Positions 35,449-44,489 of a stretch of DNA of 64,000 bases are shown here, one piece after another. The stretch is taken from the NCBI RefSeq assembly GCF_900109285.1, contig NZ_FNZQ01000005.1, forward strand, positions 62,001 to 126,000. The letters run 5' to 3'. Below the pieces are notes generated by a model. It worked only from the letters and a program-made list of their open reading frames with translations. It was not told the DNA's origin and did not search any database. Origin of the DNA: Jannaschia helgolandensis (GTDB lineage Bacteria; Pseudomonadota; Alphaproteobacteria; Rhodobacterales; Rhodobacteraceae). Each line of letters begins with the position of its first letter. The stretch's first letter is position 1. A program made the position numbers and the translations under genes.

Positions 35449-36643
35449 AGGACCTGTCCGGGGCGGTGGGTTTTATCGTGTGCTCCCTTGCGGGCAGGAA
35501 GCCTTCTGCATCCCCGAGAAACAGTCCGACCTTGCGGAGTTTCGGCACGCTGTCGCAGATGACCTTGACCACGATCAGCGCCGGGACAGCCACGACCATT
35601 CCCATCACCGACCAGATCCATGCGAAGAACGCGACCGACAGGAACACCATCGTGACATTCAGGCGCAGGCGCTGGCCAACAAGCGCCGGGGTGATGAACT
35701 GCCCCTCCAACGCCGTCAGGGCATAATATGTGCCGAAAACGCCAAGTGCCATCCAGGGATCGAGAAACGACACATACGCGATCAGCGCCGAGATAAGCGC
35801 GCCGACAACCGCACCCACGAATGGCACGAAATTCAGAAGCGCGGCCATGATTCCGATCAACCAGGGCGACGGCATATCCCACCACCACATTCCGGCCCCT
35901 ATCACGAGGCCCAGAACCGCATTGATCAACGTGATCGCGCCCAGATAATTTCCCAGACGTGCCTCGATCGTGCGAATCATCGTGACAGTATTTTTCTTTT
36001 CCTGAAACCGGTCCGAGACCTTCACCGCTTTCTGGATAAACATATCCCCGGATGCCACCAGGAAGAACAGCAGGGAAATCGCGAAGACAATCTGACCCAG
36101 CAGACCAGGTGCGACCGATACGACCGAGGTTGCCAGACCGACATTATCGACGACCTCAACCTGCATAGGGGGCTGTTCCCCCGTCGCTTCGAGTACCCGC
36201 CCCGAGGCATCGGCCGCCTGTGTCAATGGCTCCAGCAGTCCGCCTGGACCCATCAGTGTGGTCATCAGATCTTCAAACAGACCCGGAATGTCGGTGACGA
36301 ATTCATAGACCGGCTCGCTCAGCGCCAGGATGCCCAGGAAAAGCGCGGCACCGATCGAGACTGTGAAAAGTGCTGCTGAAACCGGTGCAGGAATACCGAT
36401 CCGCTCCAGTGCACGGCGCGGCGCATTGAGGATGAAGTAGCCAAGAATTGCGGTCGTCACGGGGATCAGGAATTGCGACGCAAAAATCAGCCCCTGTATC
36501 AGGAGAAGAATGAAGATACCTGTGACGGGAACGGCCAAGGGATGTCGTGAGGAGGTAGGAGGGGCCGGAATTTCAGTTTCCGATTTCTTGCCCGAAAGGT
36601 CTGGCATCTCGCCAGAAGGGTCAGCTTGCAGCGCCAAGTTCAT
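35447..36643 (-). CDS. AI-2E family transporter (PerM-like membrane protein)
   Basis: Inner-membrane protein of about 398 residues with seven to eight helices; PF01594-type signatures are LLFFLVASGDMFIQ, NFVPFVGAVVGALIS and ALEGQFITPALVGQRLRLN. Members export AI-2 or act as Na+/H+ antiporters or permeases, so the substrate here is open. The start at 36643 overlaps the YihY-type gene by 23 bases; an ATG at 36607 just after that gene is the alternative. Last gene of a three-gene membrane operon. Confidence 0.85.
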   Translation of the reverse strand: MNLALQADPSGEMPDLSGKKSETEIPAPPTSSRHPLAVPVTGIFILLLIQGLIFASQFLIPVTTAILGYFILNAPRRALERIGIPAPVSAALFTVSIGAALFLGILALSEPVYEFVTDIPGLFEDLMTTLMGPGGLLEPLTQAADASGRVLEATGEQPPMQVEVVDNVGLATSVVSVAPGLLGQIVFAISLLFFLVASGDMFIQKAVKVSDRFQEKKNTVTMIRTIEARLGNYLGAITLINAVLGLVIGAGMWWWDMPSPWLIGIMAALLNFVPFVGAVVGALISALIAYVSFLDPWMALGVFGTYYALTALEGQFITPALVGQRLRLNVTMVFLSVAFFAWIWSVMGMVVAVPALIVVKVICDSVPKLRKVGLFLGDAEGFLPAREHTIKPTAPDRS

Positions 36644-37613
36644 CCGCCTTTTTCGCGCCGCGGTGACCCATGGGTTCACGCGCGCCGGTTGTTGTGTCCC
36701 GCGCCGTCTGTGCCTCGATCTCGGAATTCAGTTCGGCCCCCAGAAGCACGACATAGGCGGACAACCACATCCACATCAGCAGAACGATGACGCCCGCGAT
36801 TGAGCCGAATGTCTCGTTATAGCTGCCGAAATTCTGAACATAGATGGAAAACCCGATTGACGCGACGACCCAGAGCAGACTGGCCGCAATAGCACCCGGC
36901 GTCAGCCAGCGCAGCTTGGCGGGCGATCTGTCCGGTCCCCAGCGATAAAGGACAACGACACCCGACACGAAGATCAGGGCCATCGGGACGTAGGCCAGAA
37001 TCTGAACCAGCGTCTCCATCCCCGGAGCTATGGTGACAAAGGCCAGAACGATAGGAACGACGACAATCAGCATAGCGGCGATCAGGACGCCCAATATCAT
37101 CGAGATCGTCATCGCCAGAGTCATGAGCTTCAGCCGGATAAACCCGCGCGTTTCCTGCTCGTCATAGGCGACATTAAGCCCCTGGATAAGACTTCCGACC
37201 CCCGCTGAGGCCGACCAGAGCGCCAAAGCCAGACCAAGGATCAAACCAAAGGTCAGGCCCGCGCCCTGACCGCCGGCGACCGACTGGGCCTGCGTCAAAA
37301 GAATTTCGCTGACGTCCGGGGGCACGACTTTCCCGACCCCTTCCAATGCGGCAACAAGCTCTTCCGGTTGATAGAGTAACCCTGCCAGAGCCATCAGCGC
37401 AGTAATCGCCGGAAAAATCGCAAGAAGACCGTAAAACGCTATGCCTGCGGCAATCAGGCCTACGTTGTCATTGGTAATCTCACTTTTCAGACGCCATGCG
37501 ATATCTTTCCAGCCCTTCGCGGGAATGGCCATAGGCTTTCCGGCGTCCCGACCACGTCCCGGCTGCTCTGCGTCTGCCTCGGCAGTAGTAAGAGGTTGGT
37601 TCAAATCGGTCAT
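36621..37613 (-). CDS. YihY/virulence factor BrkB family membrane protein
   Basis: Inner-membrane protein of 330 residues with six helices. The family motifs DNVGLIAAGIAFYGLLAIFP, a GSLIQGLNVAYDEQETRGF loop and the SYNETFGSIAGVIVLLMWMWLS segment are present. The family was once misassigned as RNase BN; its true role is unknown, possibly lipid or phosphate-compound export. Its start overlaps the DUF4112 stop by four bases and its end overlaps the AI-2E-type gene. Confidence 0.9.
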   Translation of the reverse strand: MTDLNQPLTTAEADAEQPGRGRDAGKPMAIPAKGWKDIAWRLKSEITNDNVGLIAAGIAFYGLLAIFPAITALMALAGLLYQPEELVAALEGVGKVVPPDVSEILLTQAQSVAGGQGAGLTFGLILGLALALWSASAGVGSLIQGLNVAYDEQETRGFIRLKLMTLAMTISMILGVLIAAMLIVVVPIVLAFVTIAPGMETLVQILAYVPMALIFVSGVVVLYRWGPDRSPAKLRWLTPGAIAASLLWVVASIGFSIYVQNFGSYNETFGSIAGVIVLLMWMWLSAYVVLLGAELNSEIEAQTARDTTTGAREPMGHRGAKKADELGAAS

Positions 37614-38032
37614 GCAGCGTTCTTTCTGTGTTTCGGCAAGTCGGACGATTGAAATCTGTCGGTCGTATCCGAGGCGTGGTTCAGACTTCCCTGCTTCTCC
37701 AGATGGCTGCGCAGCAGGTCTACGTTGCGACGGTTGGCCCGCAGCCCGACATCCAGGATATCGCCGACGATCGGCACGGACCCGATCAGCCAGTCCAGTC
37801 CCGTATTTCCGGCCATCCGCAATTTGACACCTTTCGACGCGCCCATGCGGTGCGCTTCCAGCCAGATATAGGCGGCGGGAGCCAGTGCAGCGATGTCCCC
37901 GATGCCCGGAACAAGCCCCAGTATCGCATCCCAGCCGAACCGAATATTCGTCAGCGGCAGGCGGTAGCGACTGTCGAGGTTGTTCGCCAGCCGGTCAAGA
38001 CGGTCGATGCGGGCCTGCGTGTGGGGCGTCAT
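37610..38032 (-). CDS. DUF4112 family membrane protein
   Basis: A 140-residue protein recognised by LDSRYRLPLTNIRFGWDAILGLVPGIGD, the DUF4112 hallmark, followed by two hydrophobic segments with a repeat-like second half GLDWLIGSVPIVGDILD. An AGGAG site lies about ten bases before the ATG at 38032. Function unknown. First gene of the operon with the YihY- and AI-2E-type genes. Confidence 0.88.
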   Translation of the reverse strand: MTPHTQARIDRLDRLANNLDSRYRLPLTNIRFGWDAILGLVPGIGDIAALAPAAYIWLEAHRMGASKGVKLRMAGNTGLDWLIGSVPIVGDILDVGLRANRRNVDLLRSHLEKQGSLNHASDTTDRFQSSDLPKHRKNAA

Positions 38033-38133
38033 GGGCGTGTTCTCCTGCGGGGAACAGACGCACGAGGATGCGGGAGGGTTCCCGTCGCCCTGAAGAACCC
38101 ACGTGCGATGCGACCGCCCCTCCCGTCCGGGAT

Positions 38134-40203
38134 CTATGCGGTTGCAGCCGGATCGGATGACCACGCGCGTATCTGCAACGCCACCACCGGCGCCAGCAGC
38201 GCCATGCCCACCGCCATCGTCAGCAACCCCGGCGCGATGAACAGGAACGCCACCAGACCGACCCACCATCGCTGAATCTTCGGCAACGGCGTCAGCAGGA
38301 AACCTGAGAACGCCACGCCCAGCGACGCGATGCCCAGCGCCGCGCCAGTCAGGGTGATCGCGAAGGCGGACCAGGTGAACCCGTCGGCCACCAGCAGAAG
38401 CGACGGCGAATAGACGAAGACGAAAGGCACCAGCGCCTTGGCGATGCCCAGCCGGAACGCGGTATTGCCGGTCTTGAACGGATTGGCCCCGGCAATACCC
38501 GCGGCGGCATAGGCCGCAAGTGCGACGGGTGGCGTGATGTCAGCCAGCACGCCGTAGTAGAAGACGAAGAAGTGCGCGACCAGCGGCTGCACCTCCTGCA
38601 CGGCCAGCGCGGGCGCGGCGACGGCGACGAGGATGATATATGTCGCTGTCGTCGGAATGCCCGCGCCCATGATGATGCAGGCGATGGCGATCAGGATCAG
38701 CGATATGAACAGCGACCATTGCGCCACCCCGAAGAAGTTAAAGGGCCAGAGCCCACCCAGCACGCCGCCGATATCGTTGGCCGTCTGGACCACGACATAT
38801 CCCAACCGGAAGCCGACGCCCGTCAGGGTCACGACACCCACGATGACGCCCACCGTCGCCGCAGCGGCACCCACGGCCAGCGTATTCTTGGCCCCTGCCG
38901 CCAGAGCCTTCCACAGGTCCACAAACGTCAGACGGTTCACCGGGTTCAGAACGCCCACGACGATACAGGCGAAGATGCCGTAAACGGCGGCGTAATCCGG
39001 CGTCCAGCCGTTCAGGATCATGTAGACCAGCAGGACCAGCGGGATGATCGACAGCCAGTGCTGGCGCAGCACGACCCCCATCTTGGGCAGCTCGCTGGCC
39101 TTCAATCCACGCAGGCCCAGCCGCTTCGCCTCCAGATGGACCATGATAAAGATGCCGAAGTAATGCAGCATCGCGGGGAATAATGCGGCGGCCAGCACAT
39201 CGCGCAAAGGGATTTCGAGGTATTCGACCATGATGAAGGCCGCAGCCCCCAGGATGGGCGGCGTGATCTGTCCGCCGGTGGATGCCGTCGCCTCGACCGC
39301 GCCGGCGAAGTGCGGCGGATAACCGACCTTCTTCATCGCCGGAATGGTCAGCGCACCGGTCGTCACCGTATTGGCGATGCTGGACCCCGAAATCGTACCC
39401 ATGAAGGCCGACGAGAAGATCGCCACCTTGGCCGGACCGCCGGAATAGCGCCCGGCAATGACCATGGCGATGTCGATGAACAACTGCCCCAGCCCGATGC
39501 GCGTGGCCAGCACGCCGAAGACGATGAACAGGAACACGTATTTTGCCATCACCCCGATGGCGATGCCGTAGATGCCCTGATTGGTCATATAGAGGTGGTT
39601 GATCAGGCCCAGCCATGACGTCCCGCCATGCTTGAGCAGACCCGGTGCCCATGGGCCGAACAGTGCGAACAGCACGAAGACCAGAGCGATCAGCGGCAGG
39701 GTCGGACCGACCGAGCGGCGCGTCGCCTCCAGCGTCAGTATCAGCAACGCCGTGCCCATGAACACATCCAGTTGCGACGGATTGCCGACGCGCACGGCCA
39801 GCGCCTCGGGTGGCAAAAGGGGCAGATACATTGCCGAAGCCACGGCCAGCACCGCGAACACCATGTCCAGGATCGGAATGCCTCCGATCCGCCACCAGGC
39901 CCGCGCGGGCAGATCCGTCGATGGCGCGCGCCGCCATCCGAACAGCAGGAACACAAGGCCCAGTACGAACGAGATGTGAATGCCCCGGTGCAGCAACTCG
40001 CGGATCAGGCCGAAGCCCCCGGCGTAGATGTGATACACCGACATCGCCACGAGGAGCGCTGAAATGATGGCACCAAGTATAGGACCGGTGGGGCGAAACG
40101 CGGTTTCCGGGTCATACTTGCGTTCGATCTCGGCCAGTTGTTCCGGGGTCAGTTCCGGCCTGTCGTCAGATGTCGTATCGGATGCAATGTCGGTAGACGT
40201 CAT
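38134..40203 (-). CDS. TRAP transporter fused permease (DctQ-DctM fusion) of a TAXI system
   Basis: A 689-residue membrane protein joining a four-helix small-subunit part (about 40-150) to a DctM-like large permease (about 170-640), the form that partners TAXI binding proteins. Signatures include TISGSSIANTVTTGALTIPAMKK, VEATASTGGQITPPILGAAAF and ITPPVALAAYAAAGIAGANP. It takes up its solute with sodium or proton gradient energy. The binding-protein gene lies immediately upstream behind a hairpin-containing gap. Confidence 0.93.
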   Translation of the reverse strand: MTSTDIASDTTSDDRPELTPEQLAEIERKYDPETAFRPTGPILGAIISALLVAMSVYHIYAGGFGLIRELLHRGIHISFVLGLVFLLFGWRRAPSTDLPARAWWRIGGIPILDMVFAVLAVASAMYLPLLPPEALAVRVGNPSQLDVFMGTALLILTLEATRRSVGPTLPLIALVFVLFALFGPWAPGLLKHGGTSWLGLINHLYMTNQGIYGIAIGVMAKYVFLFIVFGVLATRIGLGQLFIDIAMVIAGRYSGGPAKVAIFSSAFMGTISGSSIANTVTTGALTIPAMKKVGYPPHFAGAVEATASTGGQITPPILGAAAFIMVEYLEIPLRDVLAAALFPAMLHYFGIFIMVHLEAKRLGLRGLKASELPKMGVVLRQHWLSIIPLVLLVYMILNGWTPDYAAVYGIFACIVVGVLNPVNRLTFVDLWKALAAGAKNTLAVGAAAATVGVIVGVVTLTGVGFRLGYVVVQTANDIGGVLGGLWPFNFFGVAQWSLFISLILIAIACIIMGAGIPTTATYIILVAVAAPALAVQEVQPLVAHFFVFYYGVLADITPPVALAAYAAAGIAGANPFKTGNTAFRLGIAKALVPFVFVYSPSLLLVADGFTWSAFAITLTGAALGIASLGVAFSGFLLTPLPKIQRWWVGLVAFLFIAPGLLTMAVGMALLAPVVALQIRAWSSDPAATA

Positions 40204-40266
40204 GGCGGGCCTCTGATGTCAGGGTGAGGCGCGGGCCAGCGGCCAGCGGACACGTCGAATGAGGGT

Positions 40267-40293
40267 GGGCAGGCCCGCAGCGCAGGCCCGCCC
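40267..40293 (-). other. Stem-loop between TAXI binding protein and fused permease genes
   Basis: GGGCAGGCC (40267-40275) pairs with GGCCCGCCC (40285-40293), one mismatch on this strand that becomes a G-U wobble in the minus-strand RNA, with a 9-base loop. It lies 24 bases after the binding-protein stop. No T-tract. Part of the hairpin pattern described under findings. Confidence 0.5.
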
Positions 40294-40316
40294 GTTCGGA
40301 TCTGACGAAGCGTCGA

Positions 40317-41324
40317 TTACTTCAGGATGCCGACTTCCCTGTAGAATCGTTCAGCCCCGGCATGCAGCGGAACGCCAACACCGTTCAACGCGGTCTCCAA
40401 CGTGATGGAGCTGCCCTTGGCGTGGCCTACGTCCAGCAAAACGCGCGACTGTTCGTTCCACAGTGCCTTGGTGATCTCGTAGATCAGGTCGTCGTCGGCT
40501 TTGGCCGATGTGAACCACTGCGCTCCGACCGAAATCGTGCCCGCGCCTGCGACGCCTTCATACGTCCCCTCCGGGATCTCGCTTGCGGCGAAGAAGCCGT
40601 ATGCGTCGGTCAGCTTGGCGCTTACGTCACCGTCGATCGGAACGATCTTGATGTCGGTGGCTGAGGCCAGTTCGACCACCGCTCCCGTCGGGTACCCGGC
40701 AACAGCGAAGAAAGCGTCGATCTGACCGTTACGTAGCGCGTTGGCCGCGTCTGAACCTTTGAGCGCCTCGACCGTGATATCAGCCTGGCTCAGGCCACCG
40801 GCCTCCAGGATCAGGTTCGCATCGACATAGGTGCCGGATCCCGGCTCATCCAGCGAAACGCGCTTACCCTTGAGATCCGCGACCGAGTCGATGCCGCTGT
40901 CAGCCAAGGCGACCAGATGGATATGCTCTTCGAACAGGGCGGCGATGGTCCGCAGGTCTTCCGCGGGCGGCTCGCCCTCCATGGTGCCGGTGCCGGTATA
41001 GGCCCAATAGGCCACGTCCGACTGGGCAAATCCGCTGTCGCGCAAGCCCGAGACGATTGCGTTGATGTTATCGACCGATCCGCGCGACGACACGGCGGAG
41101 GCGATCAGCCCCTCGACCCCGCAGCTACCACCCTCGCCGCATTCGCGCGATCCAGGTGGTCTTGAGATCGCGTTGGCGATGACGCCACCGACCGGATAAT
41201 AGGTGAAAGACGTGCCTCCAGTCCCGATGGTGAAGAACTTGAGGTCCTGCGCGCTGGCAGCCCCCGTCAGCCCGAGGGCCAGTACCGCCGACAGCGCAGC
41301 AGTCTTGAATGTGTGGATCATCAT
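40317..41324 (-). CDS. TAXI family TRAP transporter solute-binding protein
   Basis: Periplasmic receptor of 335 residues with a signal peptide (about 1-25, ending GAASA). The TAXI family marks are FFTIGTGGTSFTYYPVGG, GLRDSGFAQSDVAYWAYTG, LKGKRVSLDEPGSGT and the C-terminal GVPLHAGAERFYREVG. Two cysteines in the SRECGEGGSCG loop (about 60-70) likely form a disulfide. TAXI systems have been linked to glutamate, glutamine and dicarboxylates in a few cases; the ligand here is unknown. Confidence 0.92.
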   Translation of the reverse strand: MMIHTFKTAALSAVLALGLTGAASAQDLKFFTIGTGGTSFTYYPVGGVIANAISRPPGSRECGEGGSCGVEGLIASAVSSRGSVDNINAIVSGLRDSGFAQSDVAYWAYTGTGTMEGEPPAEDLRTIAALFEEHIHLVALADSGIDSVADLKGKRVSLDEPGSGTYVDANLILEAGGLSQADITVEALKGSDAANALRNGQIDAFFAVAGYPTGAVVELASATDIKIVPIDGDVSAKLTDAYGFFAASEIPEGTYEGVAGAGTISVGAQWFTSAKADDDLIYEITKALWNEQSRVLLDVGHAKGSSITLETALNGVGVPLHAGAERFYREVGILK

Positions 41325-41405
41325 CGTCTCCCTGAGTTGAGGTCTTTTCGACCTTTCATGCCGCCACGTTGACCGAGGGGAAGAGGATTGACAACAGCAT
41401 CCTCG

Positions 41406-42572
41406 TCACCGCCGCATCGCGATGGCCTGCCCGGCCGCGGCCCCCGAAGACCATGCCCACTGGAAGTTGTAACCGCCCAGCCAGCCGGTTACGTCCACCG
41501 CTTCGCCGATGGCGTAAAGGCCCGGAACCGTCCGCGCCTCCATCGTTTTCGACGACAGCGCGGCGGTGTCGATGCCGCCCGCCGTGACTTCGGCCTTGGC
41601 ATACCCTTCAGTGCCCGACGGTCGGAACGTCAGGTCGGTCAGGATGTCGGCGGCCCGGTCCAGATCGGCGTCGGAGACGTTACCCAGTTCGGTCGTCACC
41701 CCGATCCGCGTGGACAGAACATCGGCCAGACGGACAGGCAGATGTTCTGTCAATGCAGCCTTCATGTGCGCGCGCGGCATGCGCTTGCGCGCGGCGCGCA
41801 GCTTGCCTGCCGCGTCCGGCAGCACGTTCAGCGACACTGTGTCACCGGGCGACCAATAGGACGACACCTGAAGAATGGCGGGACCGGACAGGCCCTTGTG
41901 GGTGAACAACGCCGCCTCCTGAAAAGATCGGCCGCGTACCCGTGCCGTGGCCGGGCAGGACACGCCCGAAATCTCACGAAAGGGCATGTCATCACCGCCC
42001 AGCGTGAACGGCACCAGCGCCGGACGCGGCGCCACGAGCCCCAGCCCGAACTGCCGCGCGATGTCGTAGGCCACGCCGGTCGCACCCATCTTGGGGATGG
42101 ATGGCCCGCCGGTTGCGATGACCAGTTGCGGCGCGCTGGCCCCGGCGACCCGGAACTGCCCGTCCGCATGGATGACGGCACCCAGTTGCGTCGACAGCCG
42201 AACATCCACTCCGCCGCGAGCGCATTCATCCAGCAGCATCGCCACGATCTGGCGGGCCGATCCGTCGCAGAACAGTTGCCCCAGCGTCTTTTCATGCCAG
42301 TCGATGCCATGGCGTTCGACCAGTGCCAGAAAGTCCCACTGCGTATATCGGCTGAGCGCGGATTTCGCGAAATGCGGATTGTCGGACAGGAAGCATTCGG
42401 GTTCGGTGCCGGTGTTGGTGAAATTGCAGCGCCCGCCGCCAGAGATCAGGATCTTCTTGCCGGCCTTGTCGGCATGATCCAGCACCAGAACGCGCGCGCC
42501 CGCCTGCCCTGCCGTGGCCGCCGCCAGAAGCCCGGCGCCGCCCGCGCCCAGAACAATTGCATCATACCGCAT
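41406..42572 (-). CDS. BaiN/HI0933-type NAD(P)/FAD-dependent flavoprotein
   Basis: Cytoplasmic flavoprotein of 388 residues. The FAD-binding N-terminus VLGAGGAGLLAAATAG is followed by the HI0933-family GKKILISGGGRCNFTN and, near the C-terminus, GLYAIGEAVDVTGWLGGYNFQWAWSSG. BaiN acts in gut bile-acid reduction, but most members have no known substrate. It is about 60 bases downstream of the TRAP large permease and probably the last gene of the LysR-DUF1445-TRAP operon. Confidence 0.87.
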   Translation of the reverse strand: MRYDAIVLGAGGAGLLAAATAGQAGARVLVLDHADKAGKKILISGGGRCNFTNTGTEPECFLSDNPHFAKSALSRYTQWDFLALVERHGIDWHEKTLGQLFCDGSARQIVAMLLDECARGGVDVRLSTQLGAVIHADGQFRVAGASAPQLVIATGGPSIPKMGATGVAYDIARQFGLGLVAPRPALVPFTLGGDDMPFREISGVSCPATARVRGRSFQEAALFTHKGLSGPAILQVSSYWSPGDTVSLNVLPDAAGKLRAARKRMPRAHMKAALTEHLPVRLADVLSTRIGVTTELGNVSDADLDRAADILTDLTFRPSGTEGYAKAEVTAGGIDTAALSSKTMEARTVPGLYAIGEAVDVTGWLGGYNFQWAWSSGAAAGQAIAMRR

Positions 42573-42632
42573 GGCGCGCCTTCTAGAACGCGTCATGCAG
42601 GGCGGCAATCGTCAGACAATCGGGCGGTGCGT

Positions 42633-43916
42633 TTATTCCAATGCCGCAGGCAGCCAAAGCGCGATATCGGGCAGCGCGATCAGGGCCGCCACCATCACCA
42701 GCATCATCACGACATAAGGGATCGTGCCCAGCATCACCTCGTTCAGCGACCCGGATTTCCGGGCACCCTGCACGACATAGAGGTTCAGGCCGACAGGCGG
42801 GGTAATCAGCGCCATCTCGATCAGGACGATCATCAGGATACCGAACCAGATCGGGTCGTAGCCCTGTTCCAGCACCAGCGGCACGATGATCGGGATGGTC
42901 ACGACCATCAGCGACAGCGTCTCGATGAAGAAACCCAGCACGATATAGAGCACAACTACGACAAGGATCGTGCCCAGCGGCCCCAGACCCATGCCGTCCA
43001 TGAAGGTCGTGATCTCTCGGCCCAGACCGGCAGAGGCCAGCGTGAAGTTCAGGAACGATGCCCCGATCACGATCAGCATGATCATAGACGTGATCTTGAC
43101 CGTGCCCAGCAGACTGTCGCGCAGCATCGCGCCGTTGATACCGCCGAACAGGGCGGCGATCAGGAACGCACCTGCGACCCCCACGGCGGCGGCTTCAGTC
43201 GGCGTGGCCCAGCCGCGATAGATCGAGCCGACGATCAGCCCGAACAGCAGAATGATCGGGCCGAGATCAAGCAGTGCGCGCAGCATCTGCTGGATCGGAA
43301 ATGTTCTCCGCACGCCGCCCAGCGACGGACGGATAACACATATCAGAACTGTGATTCCCATGAACGCCAGTGCCAGGGCCAGTCCGGGGACCAGACCAGC
43401 CAGAAACAGCCGAGGAATCGAGGTCTGCGTCAGAAAGCCATAGACAATCAGGTTTATCGACGGCGGGATCATGATGCCCAGCGTGCCGCCCGCTGCGATC
43501 GCGCCGGAGAAGAGTTTTGGGTCATAGCCCAGACGTTCGGCCTGTGGCATGGCGACCGTGGCGACAGTGGCGGCAGTGGCCACTGACGACCCGGATGTGG
43601 CGGAGAACATCGTGGCTGTGGCGATATTGGCATGGATCAGGCCACCGGGCAGCCAGCTGACCCAGCGGTCCAATGCAGCGTAGGTGCGGGTCGCGACGCC
43701 GGAGCGGACCAGAATTTCGCCCAGCAGAACGAAGAAAGGTATCGCGATCAGCGTGGCCGAATTGGACGATGACCACACCATGTTGCCGAGTCCGCGAGAC
43801 AGCGGAAAGGACGAAAAGAACGCATCGACGCCGAACCCCAGCAGGAACAGCACGATGCCGACCGGAATCGAGAGGGCCAGAAGCCCCAGCAACCCGCCGG
43901 CGACGGCACCGATCAT
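42633..43916 (-). CDS. TRAP transporter large permease, DctM type
   Basis: Inner-membrane large subunit, 427 residues with about 12 helices. Motifs are IPFFVLLGEILVRSG, FSATSGSSVATAATVATVAMP, GGTLGIMIPPSINLIVYG and, near the end, ITPPVGLNLYVVQG. The start at 43916 overlaps the DctQ stop by four bases. With the DctP at 44490 and the DctQ at 43913 it makes a complete DctPQM importer. Confidence 0.94.
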   Translation of the reverse strand: MIGAVAGGLLGLLALSIPVGIVLFLLGFGVDAFFSSFPLSRGLGNMVWSSSNSATLIAIPFFVLLGEILVRSGVATRTYAALDRWVSWLPGGLIHANIATATMFSATSGSSVATAATVATVAMPQAERLGYDPKLFSGAIAAGGTLGIMIPPSINLIVYGFLTQTSIPRLFLAGLVPGLALALAFMGITVLICVIRPSLGGVRRTFPIQQMLRALLDLGPIILLFGLIVGSIYRGWATPTEAAAVGVAGAFLIAALFGGINGAMLRDSLLGTVKITSMIMLIVIGASFLNFTLASAGLGREITTFMDGMGLGPLGTILVVVVLYIVLGFFIETLSLMVVTIPIIVPLVLEQGYDPIWFGILMIVLIEMALITPPVGLNLYVVQGARKSGSLNEVMLGTIPYVVMMLVMVAALIALPDIALWLPAALE

Positions 43917-44464
43917 TGCAGCGTCTCCTGCTCGGCGAATGCACCGATGATAGCCTCGGTCTCCTCGGCGCGACCCCGCAGAACCATAGACAGCGCAAGG
44001 CAGGTGACCAGGGCCGAAACCGTTGCGAACCAGATCCAGCCGGCGAACCACGGGACCTGCACCCAGATCAGCGGCGTTTCCAGCGGCGTGTTGGCGCGGC
44101 TGCTGTTGGTCAGCGACCGCTCGACCACGGGCCAGGCCTGGATCGCGATGAAGGTGACCGTCGCCGTCAGCACGATCATCGAAAAGATATCGGCCATGGC
44201 CTTCAGGCCGGTTCCGCCGCGCGACCGCAGCAGGTCGATGCGGACATGCCCCAACTCCAAGAGAGTATAGGACATGCCCCAGGCGGTTCCGATAGCCATC
44301 GCGTAGCCCGCGATTTCATCGGTGCCGCCAAGCGACGAGCCCAGACGGCGGAGGATGATATCGGCCAGCACGAATGCGGCACAGGCCAGCAGCATCGCGC
44401 CAGTCGCCAGCGCGACCCAGCGGTTGATGCGCCGCAGCCTGTCGATCCAGATCAGTTCCATCAT
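43913..44464 (-). CDS. TRAP transporter small permease, DctQ type
   Basis: Small subunit of about 183 residues with four hydrophobic segments. GGTDEIAGYAMAIGTAWGMSYTLLELGHVRIDL is the usual DctQ core (given here by position, about residues 34-66). The start is uncertain: ATG at 44464 with GGGG just upstream, or a GTG at 44479. It is 25 bases behind the DctP stop, without the hairpin seen in the other importers, and overlaps dctM by four bases. Confidence 0.88.
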   Translation of the reverse strand: MMELIWIDRLRRINRWVALATGAMLLACAAFVLADIILRRLGSSLGGTDEIAGYAMAIGTAWGMSYTLLELGHVRIDLLRSRGGTGLKAMADIFSMIVLTATVTFIAIQAWPVVERSLTNSSRANTPLETPLIWVQVPWFAGWIWFATVSALVTCLALSMVLRGRAEETEAIIGAFAEQETLQ

Positions 44465-44489
44465 CCGGGCCCCATTCACATCCGGCCCG

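Noticed and set aside
41388-43586. 732-codon plus-strand frame
   Set aside because: Very long but Arg/Gln/His-rich and antisense to the BaiN-like and DctM genes; no start signal or domain.
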